Source: an uncultured Phascolarctobacterium sp.
GTDB lineage: Bacteria; Bacillota; Negativicutes; Acidaminococcales; Acidaminococcaceae
Length of the DNA stretch: 37,729 bases
Direction: 5' to 3'
Assembly (NCBI GenBank): GCA_900544885.1
Contig: UQWU01000016.1
Location: 1-37,729, forward strand
Position 1 is the first letter of the stretch. Each line of letters begins with the position of its first letter. Made by a program: the position numbers and the translations under genes. The notes under the pieces are model-generated. The model searched no databases. It had not been told where the DNA came from and saw nothing but the letters and a program-made list of their open reading frames with translations. Of this stretch, positions 15,659-23,787 are shown piece by piece.

Positions 15659-16468
15659 TTATTTTACATTGAGCATTGTCTGCAACGGAAAATCTGCTAC
15701 CATTTCTTTCTGTGAAGCTACAAAAAGCTCTGTTTCCTGCAGACGTTTATTAGTGTCTAAAATATTTTTTACAGTATCTAAAGCTAATTGGGGACGATTA
15801 TTCTCTTCACTTAAATGAGCTAAAATAACTTTCTGCGGCAGCTTATCCATTTCATTAAGGAACCATCCTGCTCCGTCATTGGATAAATGACCACGTGTAC
15901 TTAAAATACGTTGCTTCAGCTGATAGGGATACGAACCGTTTTTGAGCAGCTCCACATCATGATTAGCTTCTAAAATCAAGGTATCACTACCGCTTACAGC
16001 TTCACGGACTATATCCGTAATAAAACCTGTATCCGTTAGATAGCTACATTTGCTGTTATCGCAGCAATTAATAAATGTATAACCATGTGGATCTATAGCA
16101 TCATGAGGAATAGCAAAGCTAGTAATTTTTATATCACCCAGCTGCAATTTATCAGTAATTAAACGACATGAATGACGATCTATTTTATTATCCTTTGCCA
16201 AAATAGCACGCCAAGTATTTTCACTACTGAAAATAGGCACTTGATAATTTTTAGTAAAAGTTGCCAAACCTCTGACATGGTCGATATGCTCATGTGTTAA
16301 AAATACAGCATCTAGATCCTGTACTATCAAATCCAAGGCCTTTAGCTTTGTAGTTAAGGCACGACAGCTGATGCCCATATCTACTAAAAAATTCTGCTTG
16401 GCCGTACGAATCAAGGCAGAATTGCCTTTACTTCCGCTGGCAAGCATCACTACTTGAAAATCGTGCAT
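15659..16468 (-). CDS. walJ: WalJ/YycJ-family metallo-beta-lactamase-fold hydrolase
   Basis: A 269-residue metallo-beta-lactamase-fold protein. It begins VVMLASGSKGNSALI and has the zinc motif LTHEHIDH (H59, H61, D63, H64). Later ligands are in AIPHDAIDP and in EANHDVELL, and a C-terminal ILAHLSEENN histidine follows. This matches WalJ (YycJ), a 5'-exonuclease-like protein linked to DNA repair and cell-wall control in Bacilli. In Bacilli it sits in the walRKHIJ operon before htrA and rlmH. Here walR, walK, walH and walI are absent and the operon starts at walJ. An AGGAG site lies 12 bases before the ATG, a little far. Confidence 0.9.
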   Translation of the reverse strand: MHDFQVVMLASGSKGNSALIRTAKQNFLVDMGISCRALTTKLKALDLIVQDLDAVFLTHEHIDHVRGLATFTKNYQVPIFSSENTWRAILAKDNKIDRHSCRLITDKLQLGDIKITSFAIPHDAIDPHGYTFINCCDNSKCSYLTDTGFITDIVREAVSGSDTLILEANHDVELLKNGSYPYQLKQRILSTRGHLSNDGAGWFLNEMDKLPQKVILAHLSEENNRPQLALDTVKNILDTNKRLQETELFVASQKEMVADFPLQTMLNVK

Positions 16469-16502
16469 CTAAACTTTACACTCCTAATACGATAACGCCT
16501 AT

Positions 16503-16511
16503 ATTATAACA
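16503..16511 (-). promoter_or_regulatory. Extended -10 promoter of walJ-htrA-rlmH
   Basis: A perfect TATAAT with a TG one base upstream, about 35 bases before the walJ ATG. No good -35 box is seen at 16-18 bp. Confidence 0.5.
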
Positions 16512-16564
16512 AATTAAGTAAATTTTATTGTGGCAAAATAGTAACAAAGGTGCTACATAAAAAT

Positions 16565-16604
16565 AAAAAATGCACCAACCATATAATATGGTCAGTGCAT
16601 TTTA
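16565..16604 (-). terminator. Intrinsic terminator after fur
   Basis: A long stem (AAAATGCAC with GTGCATTTT, continued by GACCATA/TATGGT with small mismatches), then TTTTTTATTTTT on the minus strand. It ends the fakB-fakA-fur unit. Confidence 0.85.
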
Positions 16605-16619
16605 ACTACTCAAGCAAAT

Positions 16620-17051
16620 TTAATGCATTTTATTGCAATGAGGGCACAGGCCGAAGAAATAAAATTGACGACCGGAAATACTGTAACCACTCTGCCCTTC
16701 AACAGACTTAGTTAATTGTTCCTTTATGCCTTCATCCATAATTGCATCTTCTACTGCACCGCATTTAAGACAACGCAGATGGTAATGTTCATGTACGTTA
16801 GCATCATATCTGAAACTGTCTTCACCCGTATTCAATACTTGAATAACATTAATGTCATGCAGAATTTCTACTGTTTTATAAACTGTAGCAAAGCTCATAG
16901 CCGGAAATTTCGGCTGCAATTTATTATACAGCATTTCTGCATTAGGATGCCAAGTTTCATCAGCTAAAGCTTCATAAACAGCAAGGCGTTGAGGTGTTAC
17001 CTTATAGCCATGCTCTCGCAGAAGAATAGTTAATTCCTGACTAGTAAGCAT
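16620..17051 (-). CDS. Fur/PerR-family metal-dependent regulator
   Basis: A 143-residue dimeric repressor. The N-terminal winged helix includes HGYKVTPQRLAVYEAL and the recognition helix MSFATVYKTVEIL. The dimerisation domain has RYDANVHEHYHLRC with two CxxC pairs (C94/C97 and C136/C139) that form the structural zinc site. The RYDxN segment and the pairs of cysteines recall PerR more than ferric uptake regulators, but the sub-family (Fur, PerR, Zur) cannot be fixed by eye. GGAG lies eight bases before the ATG, overlapping the fakA stop region. It is the last gene in an operon with fakB and fakA, an unusual partner set. Confidence 0.9.
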   Translation of the reverse strand: MLTSQELTILLREHGYKVTPQRLAVYEALADETWHPNAEMLYNKLQPKFPAMSFATVYKTVEILHDINVIQVLNTGEDSFRYDANVHEHYHLRCLKCGAVEDAIMDEGIKEQLTKSVEGQSGYSISGRQFYFFGLCPHCNKMH

Positions 17052-17056
17052 TTTTA

Positions 17057-18667
17057 TCACTCCATTGCTAAAAGTAAGGGGTATAATGGTTGCCCCCCGT
17101 AGAATGTTTCTACTTCCCAGTCATCATTCAGCTCTCTTAAATCGTCTGCTAATGCTTCAGCATCTTCCTTCGGCAGGTCAGCACCATAGAACATGCTAAC
17201 CAACTCATAATCACCATCTTGAAGCATTTGCTCCAATACAGCCTTGATGCATTTGCCTGTGCAAACGATTTTATCATTAAGGATACCCAGATAATCACCT
17301 TCGTGAACCTGAATACCATTAACTACACTGTCCCTTACAGCTACAGTCACACTGCCGCTGACAGTTTCCTTGATTTCCTGTGTCATCAGCACAGTATTTT
17401 CTTCCATGCTGCGAGTAGAATCAAAACGCAGCAAAGCAGCTAGTCCTTGTGCTAGATTAGTACTCGGAACAAAAGAAACTTTAGATGCACCTAATAATTT
17501 ACGAACCTGTTCGGCTGCCAAAATAATATTTTTATTGTTCGGCAGGATAATATATTGTTCACAGGTACCGTTTTCAATAGCATTTACAAATTCTTCAACC
17601 GGCGGATTCATGCTTTGACCACCGTTAATAATCTCTGCTGCACCCATTTCATGCATAATCTTTGCTAAACCATCGCCGGCAGCTACAGTCAGTACGCCGA
17701 TACCATGTTTAACAGGAGTAATATCTTCAGCAGAGAACAAGCGGTTTTCATGTTGATCGCGCATATTCTCAATCTTAATATCATGCAGAGTACCCCATTT
17801 TTGTGCTGCATTTAAAGCATCGCCTGGGTGTTTAGTATGAATATGAACCTTAACAATGTCCTCAATTACTGCTACAATCATCGAATTACCTAAATTCTGC
17901 AGTGCATTGCTGACAGTTGCTTTATCGACATTAGCATTTTTTACGATAAATTCTGTGCAATACGGGAACTCTAAATCTAAAGGTTCACTTTTAATATTAG
18001 CCTTATTCACTGTGCTTACAGGCAGAACCTCACAGTCCTGGCCACGCAGACCTGCCAAGCAGCCTTCAAAAAAGACAATCAATCCTTGACCACCTGCATC
18101 AACTACACCTGCTGCTTTCAATGCCGGCAGCATATCCGGTGTTTTGGCCAATTCTTTCTTACCTGTACGAATAGCTTCTAATAAAACGCCTTCTAAGCTT
18201 AAATTTTCACTACGTACAGCATGGTACGCACCTTTAGCCATACCACGGGCAACAGTTAAAATAGTACCTTCAACAGGTTTGGATACACTACGATAAGCAT
18301 ATAAAATGCCAAACTGGAAAGCCTTGCCTAATTCTGCATTAGTCAAAGTCTTTTTGCCTGCTACACCTTTGCCGATGCCACGTAAAAGCTGGGATAAAAT
18401 AACACCGGAATTGCCTCTAGCACCCATAATAGCACTACGGGCAGCGGCCGCACCGATTTCTCCTGCTTCAGCGTCATCGCTCATGGCACTGATAGCTTTA
18501 GCAACAGATGCCATAGTATGCATCATATTAGTACCTGTATCACCATCAGGAACAGGAAAAACATTTAATTCATTAATTGCCTCAAAGTTTTTTTCAAAAC
18601 CATGGTACGCTCCCAGAAGCATGTCCTTGACCTGCTTACCAGTAACTTCTTTTATTGCCTCCATCAT
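17057..18667 (-). CDS. fakA: Fatty acid kinase catalytic subunit-like protein (FakA/YloV, DAK2 domain)
   Basis: A 536-residue protein with an N-terminal DhaK-like (DAK2/DhaL) kinase domain. NVFPVPDGDTGTNM (35-48) supplies the aspartates that bind Mg-ATP, and ARSAIMGARGNSGVILSQLLRG follows. A middle domain and a C-terminal FakA-specific (DAK1-2/DegV-like) domain complete the usual length of about 550. In Staphylococcus FakA phosphorylates fatty acids held by a FakB (DegV-family) protein, so that exogenous fatty acids enter phospholipid synthesis. A FakB-like gene lies 15 bases upstream, supporting that role. The start is the ATG seven bases after AAGG; an earlier GTG is possible. Confidence 0.9.
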   Translation of the reverse strand: MMEAIKEVTGKQVKDMLLGAYHGFEKNFEAINELNVFPVPDGDTGTNMMHTMASVAKAISAMSDDAEAGEIGAAAARSAIMGARGNSGVILSQLLRGIGKGVAGKKTLTNAELGKAFQFGILYAYRSVSKPVEGTILTVARGMAKGAYHAVRSENLSLEGVLLEAIRTGKKELAKTPDMLPALKAAGVVDAGGQGLIVFFEGCLAGLRGQDCEVLPVSTVNKANIKSEPLDLEFPYCTEFIVKNANVDKATVSNALQNLGNSMIVAVIEDIVKVHIHTKHPGDALNAAQKWGTLHDIKIENMRDQHENRLFSAEDITPVKHGIGVLTVAAGDGLAKIMHEMGAAEIINGGQSMNPPVEEFVNAIENGTCEQYIILPNNKNIILAAEQVRKLLGASKVSFVPSTNLAQGLAALLRFDSTRSMEENTVLMTQEIKETVSGSVTVAVRDSVVNGIQVHEGDYLGILNDKIVCTGKCIKAVLEQMLQDGDYELVSMFYGADLPKEDAEALADDLRELNDDWEVETFYGGQPLYPLLLAME

Positions 18668-18682
18668 CCCCACACCTTTCTT

Positions 18683-19540
18683 TTAGGCCTTGCGACGGAC
18701 AAATAGTCCCAAAGCGCCAGGTCCAAGATGAGCGGCCAATACAGTACCAATACTTGTAGTCATGATAGGCACATCAGGGAATAATTCCTGCATCTGTGCT
18801 TTTACTGCATCACAATCTTCAGGAGAAACAGCATTGGCAACAAATATAGCCTCCAGGGGTGCATTGGCGGCAGCTAATTCCACCATACGTTTCATGACTT
18901 TTTTACGAGTACGGCATTTATCTACTATCTCTAATTGGCCATTTTTATCTATATGAGCAATAGGACGAATACCTAAGAAATTGCCTAACAGTGCACCGAT
19001 TGCACCAATGCGTCCGCCCTTTTGCAGATAATCTAAAGTATTAACGCTGAAATAAGTTTCTGTACGAGCAACCATATCGTTAGCTAAAGCTTCCAATTCG
19101 TCCAGCTTCATACCAGCATCAGCTTGTTTTAACATTTCCATAGCAATACCGCTGATAGGACAAGCAGCAGTCTTACTATCTACAATACGGATATCAGAAC
19201 CTTTGATATCGGACATTACTTGACGAGCAGCCAGACAAGCAGTTTGATAAGTTCCGCTAAGCACACTGCTGACAGTTATCATAATCACCTTTTTACCTGC
19301 TTCAGCAAGCTCGGTAAATAAATCTATCATAGAACCAATGGAAGGTTGAGATGTGCTTGGCAGCTTGCCGCTAGCATCAACCATAGCAAACAATTCTTCT
19401 AAACTGCGTTCACCATCATGCCATTCTAAATCACCGTGACGCACAACTAAACGCAGTACATGACAACGCGGATTATCCTTAAGCGCTGTCTCATCCGCAG
19501 CAGCAATACTATCCACAACTACATGTATTTCATCGCACAT
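18683..19540 (-). CDS. DegV-family fatty-acid-binding protein (FakB-like)
   Basis: A 285-residue DegV protein. Landmarks are HVVVDSIAAAD at the N-terminus, KLPSTSQPSIGSMIDLF (the T-S-Q-P segment contacts the fatty acid carboxylate in DegV structures), VSSVLSGTYQTACLAA (second ligand-contact motif), RIVDSKTAACPISG, and LDYLQKGGRIGAIGALLGNFLGIRPI. These are classic DegV/FakB motifs. It would present a fatty acid to FakA for phosphorylation. AGGAGG lies eight bases before the ATG. It is the first gene of the fakB-fakA-fur operon, preceded by a long AT-rich region with several TATAAT-like boxes. Confidence 0.92.
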   Translation of the reverse strand: MCDEIHVVVDSIAAADETALKDNPRCHVLRLVVRHGDLEWHDGERSLEELFAMVDASGKLPSTSQPSIGSMIDLFTELAEAGKKVIMITVSSVLSGTYQTACLAARQVMSDIKGSDIRIVDSKTAACPISGIAMEMLKQADAGMKLDELEALANDMVARTETYFSVNTLDYLQKGGRIGAIGALLGNFLGIRPIAHIDKNGQLEIVDKCRTRKKVMKRMVELAAANAPLEAIFVANAVSPEDCDAVKAQMQELFPDVPIMTTSIGTVLAAHLGPGALGLFVRRKA

Positions 19541-19790
19541 AAGTGGGGCCTCCTAATATAGTTAATTAAGTGAATTTTATCATTTATTTTATCTATTTTT
19601 TACACAATCGTTAACTCTATAATATATTATATTCTACCATATTATAAGAATTATTACCATACTCAAGCACATTTAGACTATTATCTTTTAATAACTTTTT
19701 TCGTTTTTCACGTCTTTGACACAAGATTGTGACTTTCTATTTATTTAACATAATAACAATTGCACATAATAAACAAAATATGAATTTAGA

Positions 19791-19823
19791 CAAAAAAAAT
19801 CAGTGTTTATTTATACACTGACT
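19791..19823 (-). terminator. Second intrinsic terminator of the fakB-LCP gap
   Basis: TCAGTGTAT with an ATACACTGA-type complement (one mismatch) around a short loop, then eight Ts on the minus strand. It lies about 50 bases beyond the first terminator and blocks readthrough towards fakB. Confidence 0.8.
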
Positions 19824-19865
19824 TTGCACACAATATGCTTTTGTCACCTCGACCTATTTCAGAGC

Positions 19866-19892
19866 AAAAAAAAAGCCCTTACGAAGAAGGGC
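19866..19892 (-). terminator. Strong intrinsic terminator (candidate sRNA and/or LCP gene)
   Basis: A 6-bp GC-rich stem GCCCTT/AAGGGC with a 6-base loop, followed by nine Ts on the minus strand. Confidence 0.85.
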
Positions 19893-19913
19893 CAAATGAG
19901 GGGCTGTTTTGAT
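19866..19913 (-). ncRNA. Candidate 48-nt small RNA
   Basis: The predicted transcript starts about 7 bases after a strong promoter. It has an unstructured 5' segment with the C-rich stretch GCCCCUCAUUU, then a GCCCUU/AAGGGC hairpin followed by nine Us. No start codon or reading frame fits in it. C-rich single-stranded motifs in Gram-positive sRNAs often pair with ribosome binding sites, so an mRNA-targeting role is possible (inference). Alternatively the hairpin is only the terminator of the LCP gene, whose stop lies about 105 bases upstream. Confidence 0.45.
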
Positions 19914-19919
19914 GTTTTA

Positions 19920-19948
19920 AGTATAGCAAATCTATGCCTAAAAGGCAA
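19920..19948 (-). promoter_or_regulatory. Strong promoter pointing at the candidate small RNA
   Basis: TTGCCT, a 17-bp spacer and TATACT on the minus strand, with a TG one base before the -10 box. No coding sequence lies between it and the terminator about 30-50 bases downstream. Confidence 0.65.
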
Positions 19949-19996
19949 GCTTTTTTTGTAATTTTTCTTACAATAATTCTTATTTTCCACTGCAGA

Positions 19997-21373
19997 TTAC
20001 TTAAAATCCGCACCTAACATAACTACGCCATCACAATCAGAAGCGCCATCGCGTGTAATACGCATTTTGTGAGCAAAAGGTACGTTAGACAATCTTCCTA
20101 CAACAGCACCATTATTGGTGGTAGAAATAACTGTAGTCTGAGCCATAATTTCACCACTTCCGCCGCTGATAACAGTAAATCCTGCATCACGCAAACGTTG
20201 TGCAGCATCCTGACCAGCAAATTTACTACCACTGCAATTTACCAAACGAACCACAGTACCGGAATGAGCAGAAACCGCTCCTTTATCTGCGTCATTTAAA
20301 GCTGCTGCACCTTCTTTAGCTTGGACAGATTTCTTAGATTTAGCTTTTTTATCCTTAGCTTCTTTTATTTTTTCTTTCTCTTCTTTTTCCTGTTTAATAG
20401 CTTCTTTATTTTCTTCGCTATCATCACCGGATTCAGCTCTGCTTACAGCTGCATTATATTCTTTTTCCATCAATTCGGCAGCAGACTGATAACGTTCAGT
20501 CATTTGTGCTCCCTGCATTTTTACCATCTGCTCACGCAGGTCAGTAATATCCGGCAACCAGTAGCTGATGCCATCAATGTATTTCGGTGTACCAGGAACA
20601 GTAGCCATAGCCAAGCCTTTTTCTTTAACCATAGAATGCAGTACACGGCCTAATTCAATCATATCGCTAATAGGCATATCAGTTTTTACCATACTGGTCA
20701 ATTGTTTAGCAAGACCAGGAATATGTAAAAGCATATCAGCAGAGGTAATACGGTCATAAACAGCCATCAAGAAATGCTGTTGTCTGCGGATACGGCCGAT
20801 ATCGCCTTCTTCATCACGATAACGCACATATTGAATAGCTGTTTCACCATCCATATGTTGCATACCTTTATGCAAATCAATTTTAAAGCCATCCCATTCA
20901 TCATAGTAATACATATCTTTTTCGACATTAATATCAACGCCGCCAATAGCATCTACTAAACCCTTAAAGCCTTTAAAATCAACCATGATATAATTATTAA
21001 TTTTCAGGCCCAAAAGCTCCTCAACTGTTTTTTGGGTCAGCTCACGACCGCCATAAGCATAAGCATGATTGATTTTATCCCATCCATGACCTTGAATATG
21101 TACACGGGTATCACGAGGAACAGATAATAAAGAAGCAGCCTTTTTATCTGTATCAAACATAACGACAAATAAAGTATCACTACGTCCTACATCATGCTCA
21201 GCAGCACGTTCATCAACGCCTAAAACGACAATATTTTTCTTCAGATTCAAACGATCATTAGGATTTAAATTGTCCAAAGCTTTATCAGGGAAAAAATAAC
21301 CGGCCAAAATATAACCTACTACACAAATAGCAGCCACAGCCGCTAAAAACTTAAACTGTAAAAATTTCTTCAT
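19997..21373 (-). CDS. LytR-CpsA-Psr (LCP) family glycopolymer ligase
   Basis: A 458-residue envelope protein. One N-terminal membrane helix (about 8-28) anchors an extracytoplasmic LCP domain with NIVVLGVDERAAEHDVGRSDTL, SVPRDTRVHI, HAYAYGGRELT and VRYRDEEGDIGRIRRQQHF. The arginines and aspartates in these motifs bind polyprenyl-pyrophosphate in LCP enzymes. A highly charged low-complexity linker (about 310-365, rich in K and E) leads to a C-terminal LytR_C domain (VVRLVNCSGSKFAGQDAAQRL). LCP enzymes transfer lipid-linked glycopolymers to peptidoglycan or protein; the polymer here is unknown. It starts 13 bases after the Nudix gene stop with GAGAGG upstream. Confidence 0.92.
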   Translation of the reverse strand: MKKFLQFKFLAAVAAICVVGYILAGYFFPDKALDNLNPNDRLNLKKNIVVLGVDERAAEHDVGRSDTLFVVMFDTDKKAASLLSVPRDTRVHIQGHGWDKINHAYAYGGRELTQKTVEELLGLKINNYIMVDFKGFKGLVDAIGGVDINVEKDMYYYDEWDGFKIDLHKGMQHMDGETAIQYVRYRDEEGDIGRIRRQQHFLMAVYDRITSADMLLHIPGLAKQLTSMVKTDMPISDMIELGRVLHSMVKEKGLAMATVPGTPKYIDGISYWLPDITDLREQMVKMQGAQMTERYQSAAELMEKEYNAAVSRAESGDDSEENKEAIKQEKEEKEKIKEAKDKKAKSKKSVQAKEGAAALNDADKGAVSAHSGTVVRLVNCSGSKFAGQDAAQRLRDAGFTVISGGSGEIMAQTTVISTTNNGAVVGRLSNVPFAHKMRITRDGASDCDGVVMLGADFK

Positions 21374-21386
21374 AAACCAAAACCTC

Positions 21387-22055
21387 TCACTTCTCTATAC
21401 TGTCAAGATATTCCGACAGTTCCTGCGCACTGCGGTGCAAAAAAGCATACAGCATTCTTGCCGTAAGTCCCCAGATTACATAATCACCGCATAAATAAAA
21501 ATAAACGTAATAATCTTTGTTATGACGCCAGCCACGAGCTCTATGTGGCACCAGCTCAAACGGAAAATTTTCTCCAGGATGGTCAGCCAGCTGCATAGCA
21601 TAACGTTTCGGCTCCATAGCCAGCAAAGTTTTTAAGGGCACAGTCAAAACCCTCTCAACCTCACTTTTGCTATAGCTGATTTTACTCATATCATCAATAA
21701 TACCTACATAAGGATGAATTATCGGCCCCGTATGTGTCACTAAGGCATCCAGCGCACCACATAATTTAATATTCTCCGGTACTAAGCCTAATTCCTCACA
21801 AGTTTCACGGATTGCGGTAGCAGCGAAATCGGCATCGGCACATTCCACCTTACCACCAGGAAAGCAAATTTCTCCCGGCTGACGCCTTAAAGTATGTGCA
21901 CGCTCTTCAAATAATAATGCGATACCATCAGGAGTATTAACTAATGGCAGCAAAACAGCTGCCTCCCAAAGCCTATCCAGTTTATCAATTCCGGCAGGAC
22001 GACGATGTAAACGTTCATATAAAATTTTTTGTAGCCCATCAAGTTTATCAATCAT
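21387..22055 (-). CDS. CoA pyrophosphatase-type Nudix hydrolase
   Basis: A 222-residue Nudix protein of the NudL/PCD1 subgroup, which hydrolyses CoA and its derivatives to 3',5'-ADP and phosphopantetheine. The UPF0035-type pattern ALLFEERAHTLRRQPGEI is followed directly by CFPGGK, and the Nudix box ATAIRETCEELGL carries the metal-binding glutamates. A C-terminal extension contains IWGLTARMLYAFL, as in this subgroup. The ATG follows AAGGTG by five bases. It is transcribed with the LCP gene, probably only by proximity. Substrate preference is inferred from the subgroup and could be another nucleotide pyrophosphate. Confidence 0.88.
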   Translation of the reverse strand: MIDKLDGLQKILYERLHRRPAGIDKLDRLWEAAVLLPLVNTPDGIALLFEERAHTLRRQPGEICFPGGKVECADADFAATAIRETCEELGLVPENIKLCGALDALVTHTGPIIHPYVGIIDDMSKISYSKSEVERVLTVPLKTLLAMEPKRYAMQLADHPGENFPFELVPHRARGWRHNKDYYVYFYLCGDYVIWGLTARMLYAFLHRSAQELSEYLDSIEK

Positions 22056-22165
22056 AATAACACCTTATTTTAACACCTTTAACGTAAATTTTAAATATCC
22101 TATTTTTAATTTCTTCACAAGAAAGTTTTATCCTGCCACAAAATGTAGCAACCTTGAAAAATAAA

Positions 22166-22197
22166 AGCGTCAGTGCCCATTAAGAAGCACTGACGCT
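22166..22197 (-). terminator. Intrinsic terminator after the symporter gene
   Basis: An 11-bp perfect stem (AGCGTCAGTGC with GCACTGACGCT) with a 10-base loop, then TTTATTTTT on the minus strand. Confidence 0.9.
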
Positions 22198-22229
22198 AAA
22201 ACAGCTAATATTATTTTATCTATCTTTTA

Positions 22230-23426
22230 TTATGCTGCTTTTCTTTCGCTTTTATCTACCAGCAAGGCTACAGTTGCGTCACCGGTAATATTAACAGAAG
22301 TACGCGGCATATCCAGAATACGGTCGATACCTGCAATCAGAGCAGAACCTTCCAGAGGCAGACCCAGAGAAGTCAGAATCATGGTCAGCATAATGAAGCC
22401 TGCACCAGGAACACCTGCAGTACCGATAGAAGCCAAGGTACCGGTAACAATGATGGTTACATATTGAGAAGCACTCAAATCAATACCATATAATTGGGCA
22501 ATGAACAGGGCACATACACCTTGATAAGCAGCAGTACCATCCATGTTAATGGTAGCACCTAACGGTAGAACGAAGCTGGATACTTCTTTAGAAACGCCCA
22601 GTTTTTGCACACAGCTCATAGTCAGCGGCAAAGTACCACCGGAAGAGCAGGAGCTGAATGCCATCAGAGAAGCAGGAGCTACACCTTTCATAAATTTAAT
22701 CGGGCTCATGTCACCGATGAATTTCACTAAAGCACCGTAAACGATTACAGCATGCAGCAGGCAGCTCAAGTAAACGGCAATAACAACCTTCAACAGCGGC
22801 AACAGTACAGAAGGACCGTTAGCAGCAACAACAGGAGTAATCAAGCCGAATACACCGATAGGAGCAACAGACATGATAATACCAACGATTTTATAAGAAA
22901 CTTCTGCTAAACCGTCAATAGTATGCTTCAGATAGTCAGCTTTTTCACCAACTGCAGTAATACCAACACCTACAAACAAAGCAAAAACAATGATTTGCAG
23001 CATATTAGCACTAACCATTGCTTGCAACGGGTTAGTCGGGAAAATATCAACGATAACCTGCATAATCGGCGGAGCTGCTTTAGCAGTAACCTTAGCTGTA
23101 TCTACAGGCATATGTAAGCCAACGCCCGGTTGCATGATGGTACCGATTGCCAAACCGATAATAATCGCAAAAGCAGTAGTTGCAAAATAATAGCCGATAG
23201 TTTTAATACCGATACGGCCTACTTTCTTGATGTCACCTAAGCTAGTAACACCGATTACCAAACTGGAGAATACCAAGGGAACGATGACCATTTTGATCAT
23301 GTTCATAAAAATAGTGCCTAACGGTCCAATCCATGTCTTTGCAAAAGCAGCACCGTCAGCCCCCAATTCCAAGCCGGCAACAATACCTAATGCCAAGCCT
23401 ATTAAAATCTTAGTTGATAAATTCAA
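22230..23426 (-). CDS. Acidic amino acid/dicarboxylate:cation symporter (DAACS family)
   Basis: A 398-residue transporter of the GltP/GltPh fold with eight helices and two re-entrant hairpins. Hairpin 1 carries SSCSSGGTLPLT, helix 7 carries NMDGTAAYQG (cation site), and helix 8 carries IDRILDMPRTSVNITGD. The D-x-x-R-T-x-x-N set of helix 8 is complete. Its arginine (R397 in GltPh) binds a side-chain carboxylate, so aspartate, glutamate or a C4-dicarboxylate is favoured over serine, threonine or neutral substrates. Translation starts at a TTG eight bases after GGGGG; an earlier TTG two codons upstream is too close. It is a single-gene unit with its own promoter, operator-like boxes and terminator. 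Confidence 0.93.
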   Translation of the reverse strand: MNLSTKILIGLALGIVAGLELGADGAAFAKTWIGPLGTIFMNMIKMVIVPLVFSSLVIGVTSLGDIKKVGRIGIKTIGYYFATTAFAIIIGLAIGTIMQPGVGLHMPVDTAKVTAKAAPPIMQVIVDIFPTNPLQAMVSANMLQIIVFALFVGVGITAVGEKADYLKHTIDGLAEVSYKIVGIIMSVAPIGVFGLITPVVAANGPSVLLPLLKVVIAVYLSCLLHAVIVYGALVKFIGDMSPIKFMKGVAPASLMAFSSCSSGGTLPLTMSCVQKLGVSKEVSSFVLPLGATINMDGTAAYQGVCALFIAQLYGIDLSASQYVTIIVTGTLASIGTAGVPGAGFIMLTMILTSLGLPLEGSALIAGIDRILDMPRTSVNITGDATVALLVDKSERKAA

Positions 23427-23469
23427 AACCAAAACCCCCTATAAATACACTTAAATTCTTTTACAAGCT

Positions 23470-23499
23470 ATTATAGCAAAAAGCATACATAAAAGTCAG
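23470..23499 (-). promoter_or_regulatory. Promoter of the symporter
   Basis: CTGACT, an 18-bp spacer and a perfect TATAAT on the minus strand, with a TG-type extension before the -10 box. The predicted mRNA leader is about 37 bases. Confidence 0.7.
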
Positions 23500-23500
23500 A

Positions 23501-23531
23501 TTGTATACAGTATTTCTCAATTGTATACAAT
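23501..23531. promoter_or_regulatory. Tandem TTGTATACA operator boxes
   Basis: TTGTATACAG at 23501-23510 and the 12-bp palindrome ATTGTATACAAT at 23520-23531 are exactly 20 bp apart, two helical turns, ending just upstream of the symporter -35 box. A third TTGTATACA is at 23678-23686. The position suits an activator; the palindrome suits a GntR- or similar helix-turn-helix dimer (inference). Confidence 0.6.
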
Positions 23532-23727
23532 ATATTTTCCAGTGTTTTTCCCCAGAGGATATTCTCTATAAAATCCTTAAAAGCTGTGAATTTATGCTGT
23601 TTTACCCAAATAAAGCGATAAAAATATTATGTATTTTCACCAAAAGAATGGTTAAAAATCATGTATCTGTACACTTTTTGTATACAGAACACAAAACAGC
23701 ATATACTATTTATTGCTATTCAATAAG

Positions 23728-23766
23728 TAAAAACTCCCGCTAAAACCTAAGCCTTAACGGGAGTTT
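23728..23766 (-). terminator. Intrinsic terminator after the ThiD/PdxK gene
   Basis: Stem ACTCCCG with CGGGAGT around an 18-19 base loop that can extend the stem, followed by TTTTTAC on the minus strand. Confidence 0.75.
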
Positions 23767-23787
23767 AATGGTATCTTTATTAGTTAC

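Larger units (their letters stand above)
19541..19996. other. 456-bp gene-free region between fakB and the LCP gene
   Basis: It holds an AT-rich fakB promoter zone (TATAAT near 19620-19645), a near-palindrome GACACAAGATTGTGAC near 19727-19743, two minus-strand terminators, and a strong minus-strand promoter that would make a short RNA. A small plus-strand stem-loop (TGCCT/AGGCA then seven Ts) also overlaps that promoter's -35 box. I find no protein-coding frame of convincing length. Confidence 0.7.
23427..23787. other. 361-bp regulatory gap upstream of the symporter
   Basis: It contains the symporter promoter, three TTGTATACA boxes, an imperfect inverted repeat AGGATATT/AAAATCCT near 23555-23576, and the thiD-like gene's terminator. 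No coding frame is convincing. Confidence 0.7.

Noticed and set aside
19541..19996. Longer structured RNA such as tmRNA, 6S RNA or RNase P RNA in the gap
   Set aside because: No conserved core of those RNAs is seen, and two strong terminators interrupt the stretch on the minus strand.
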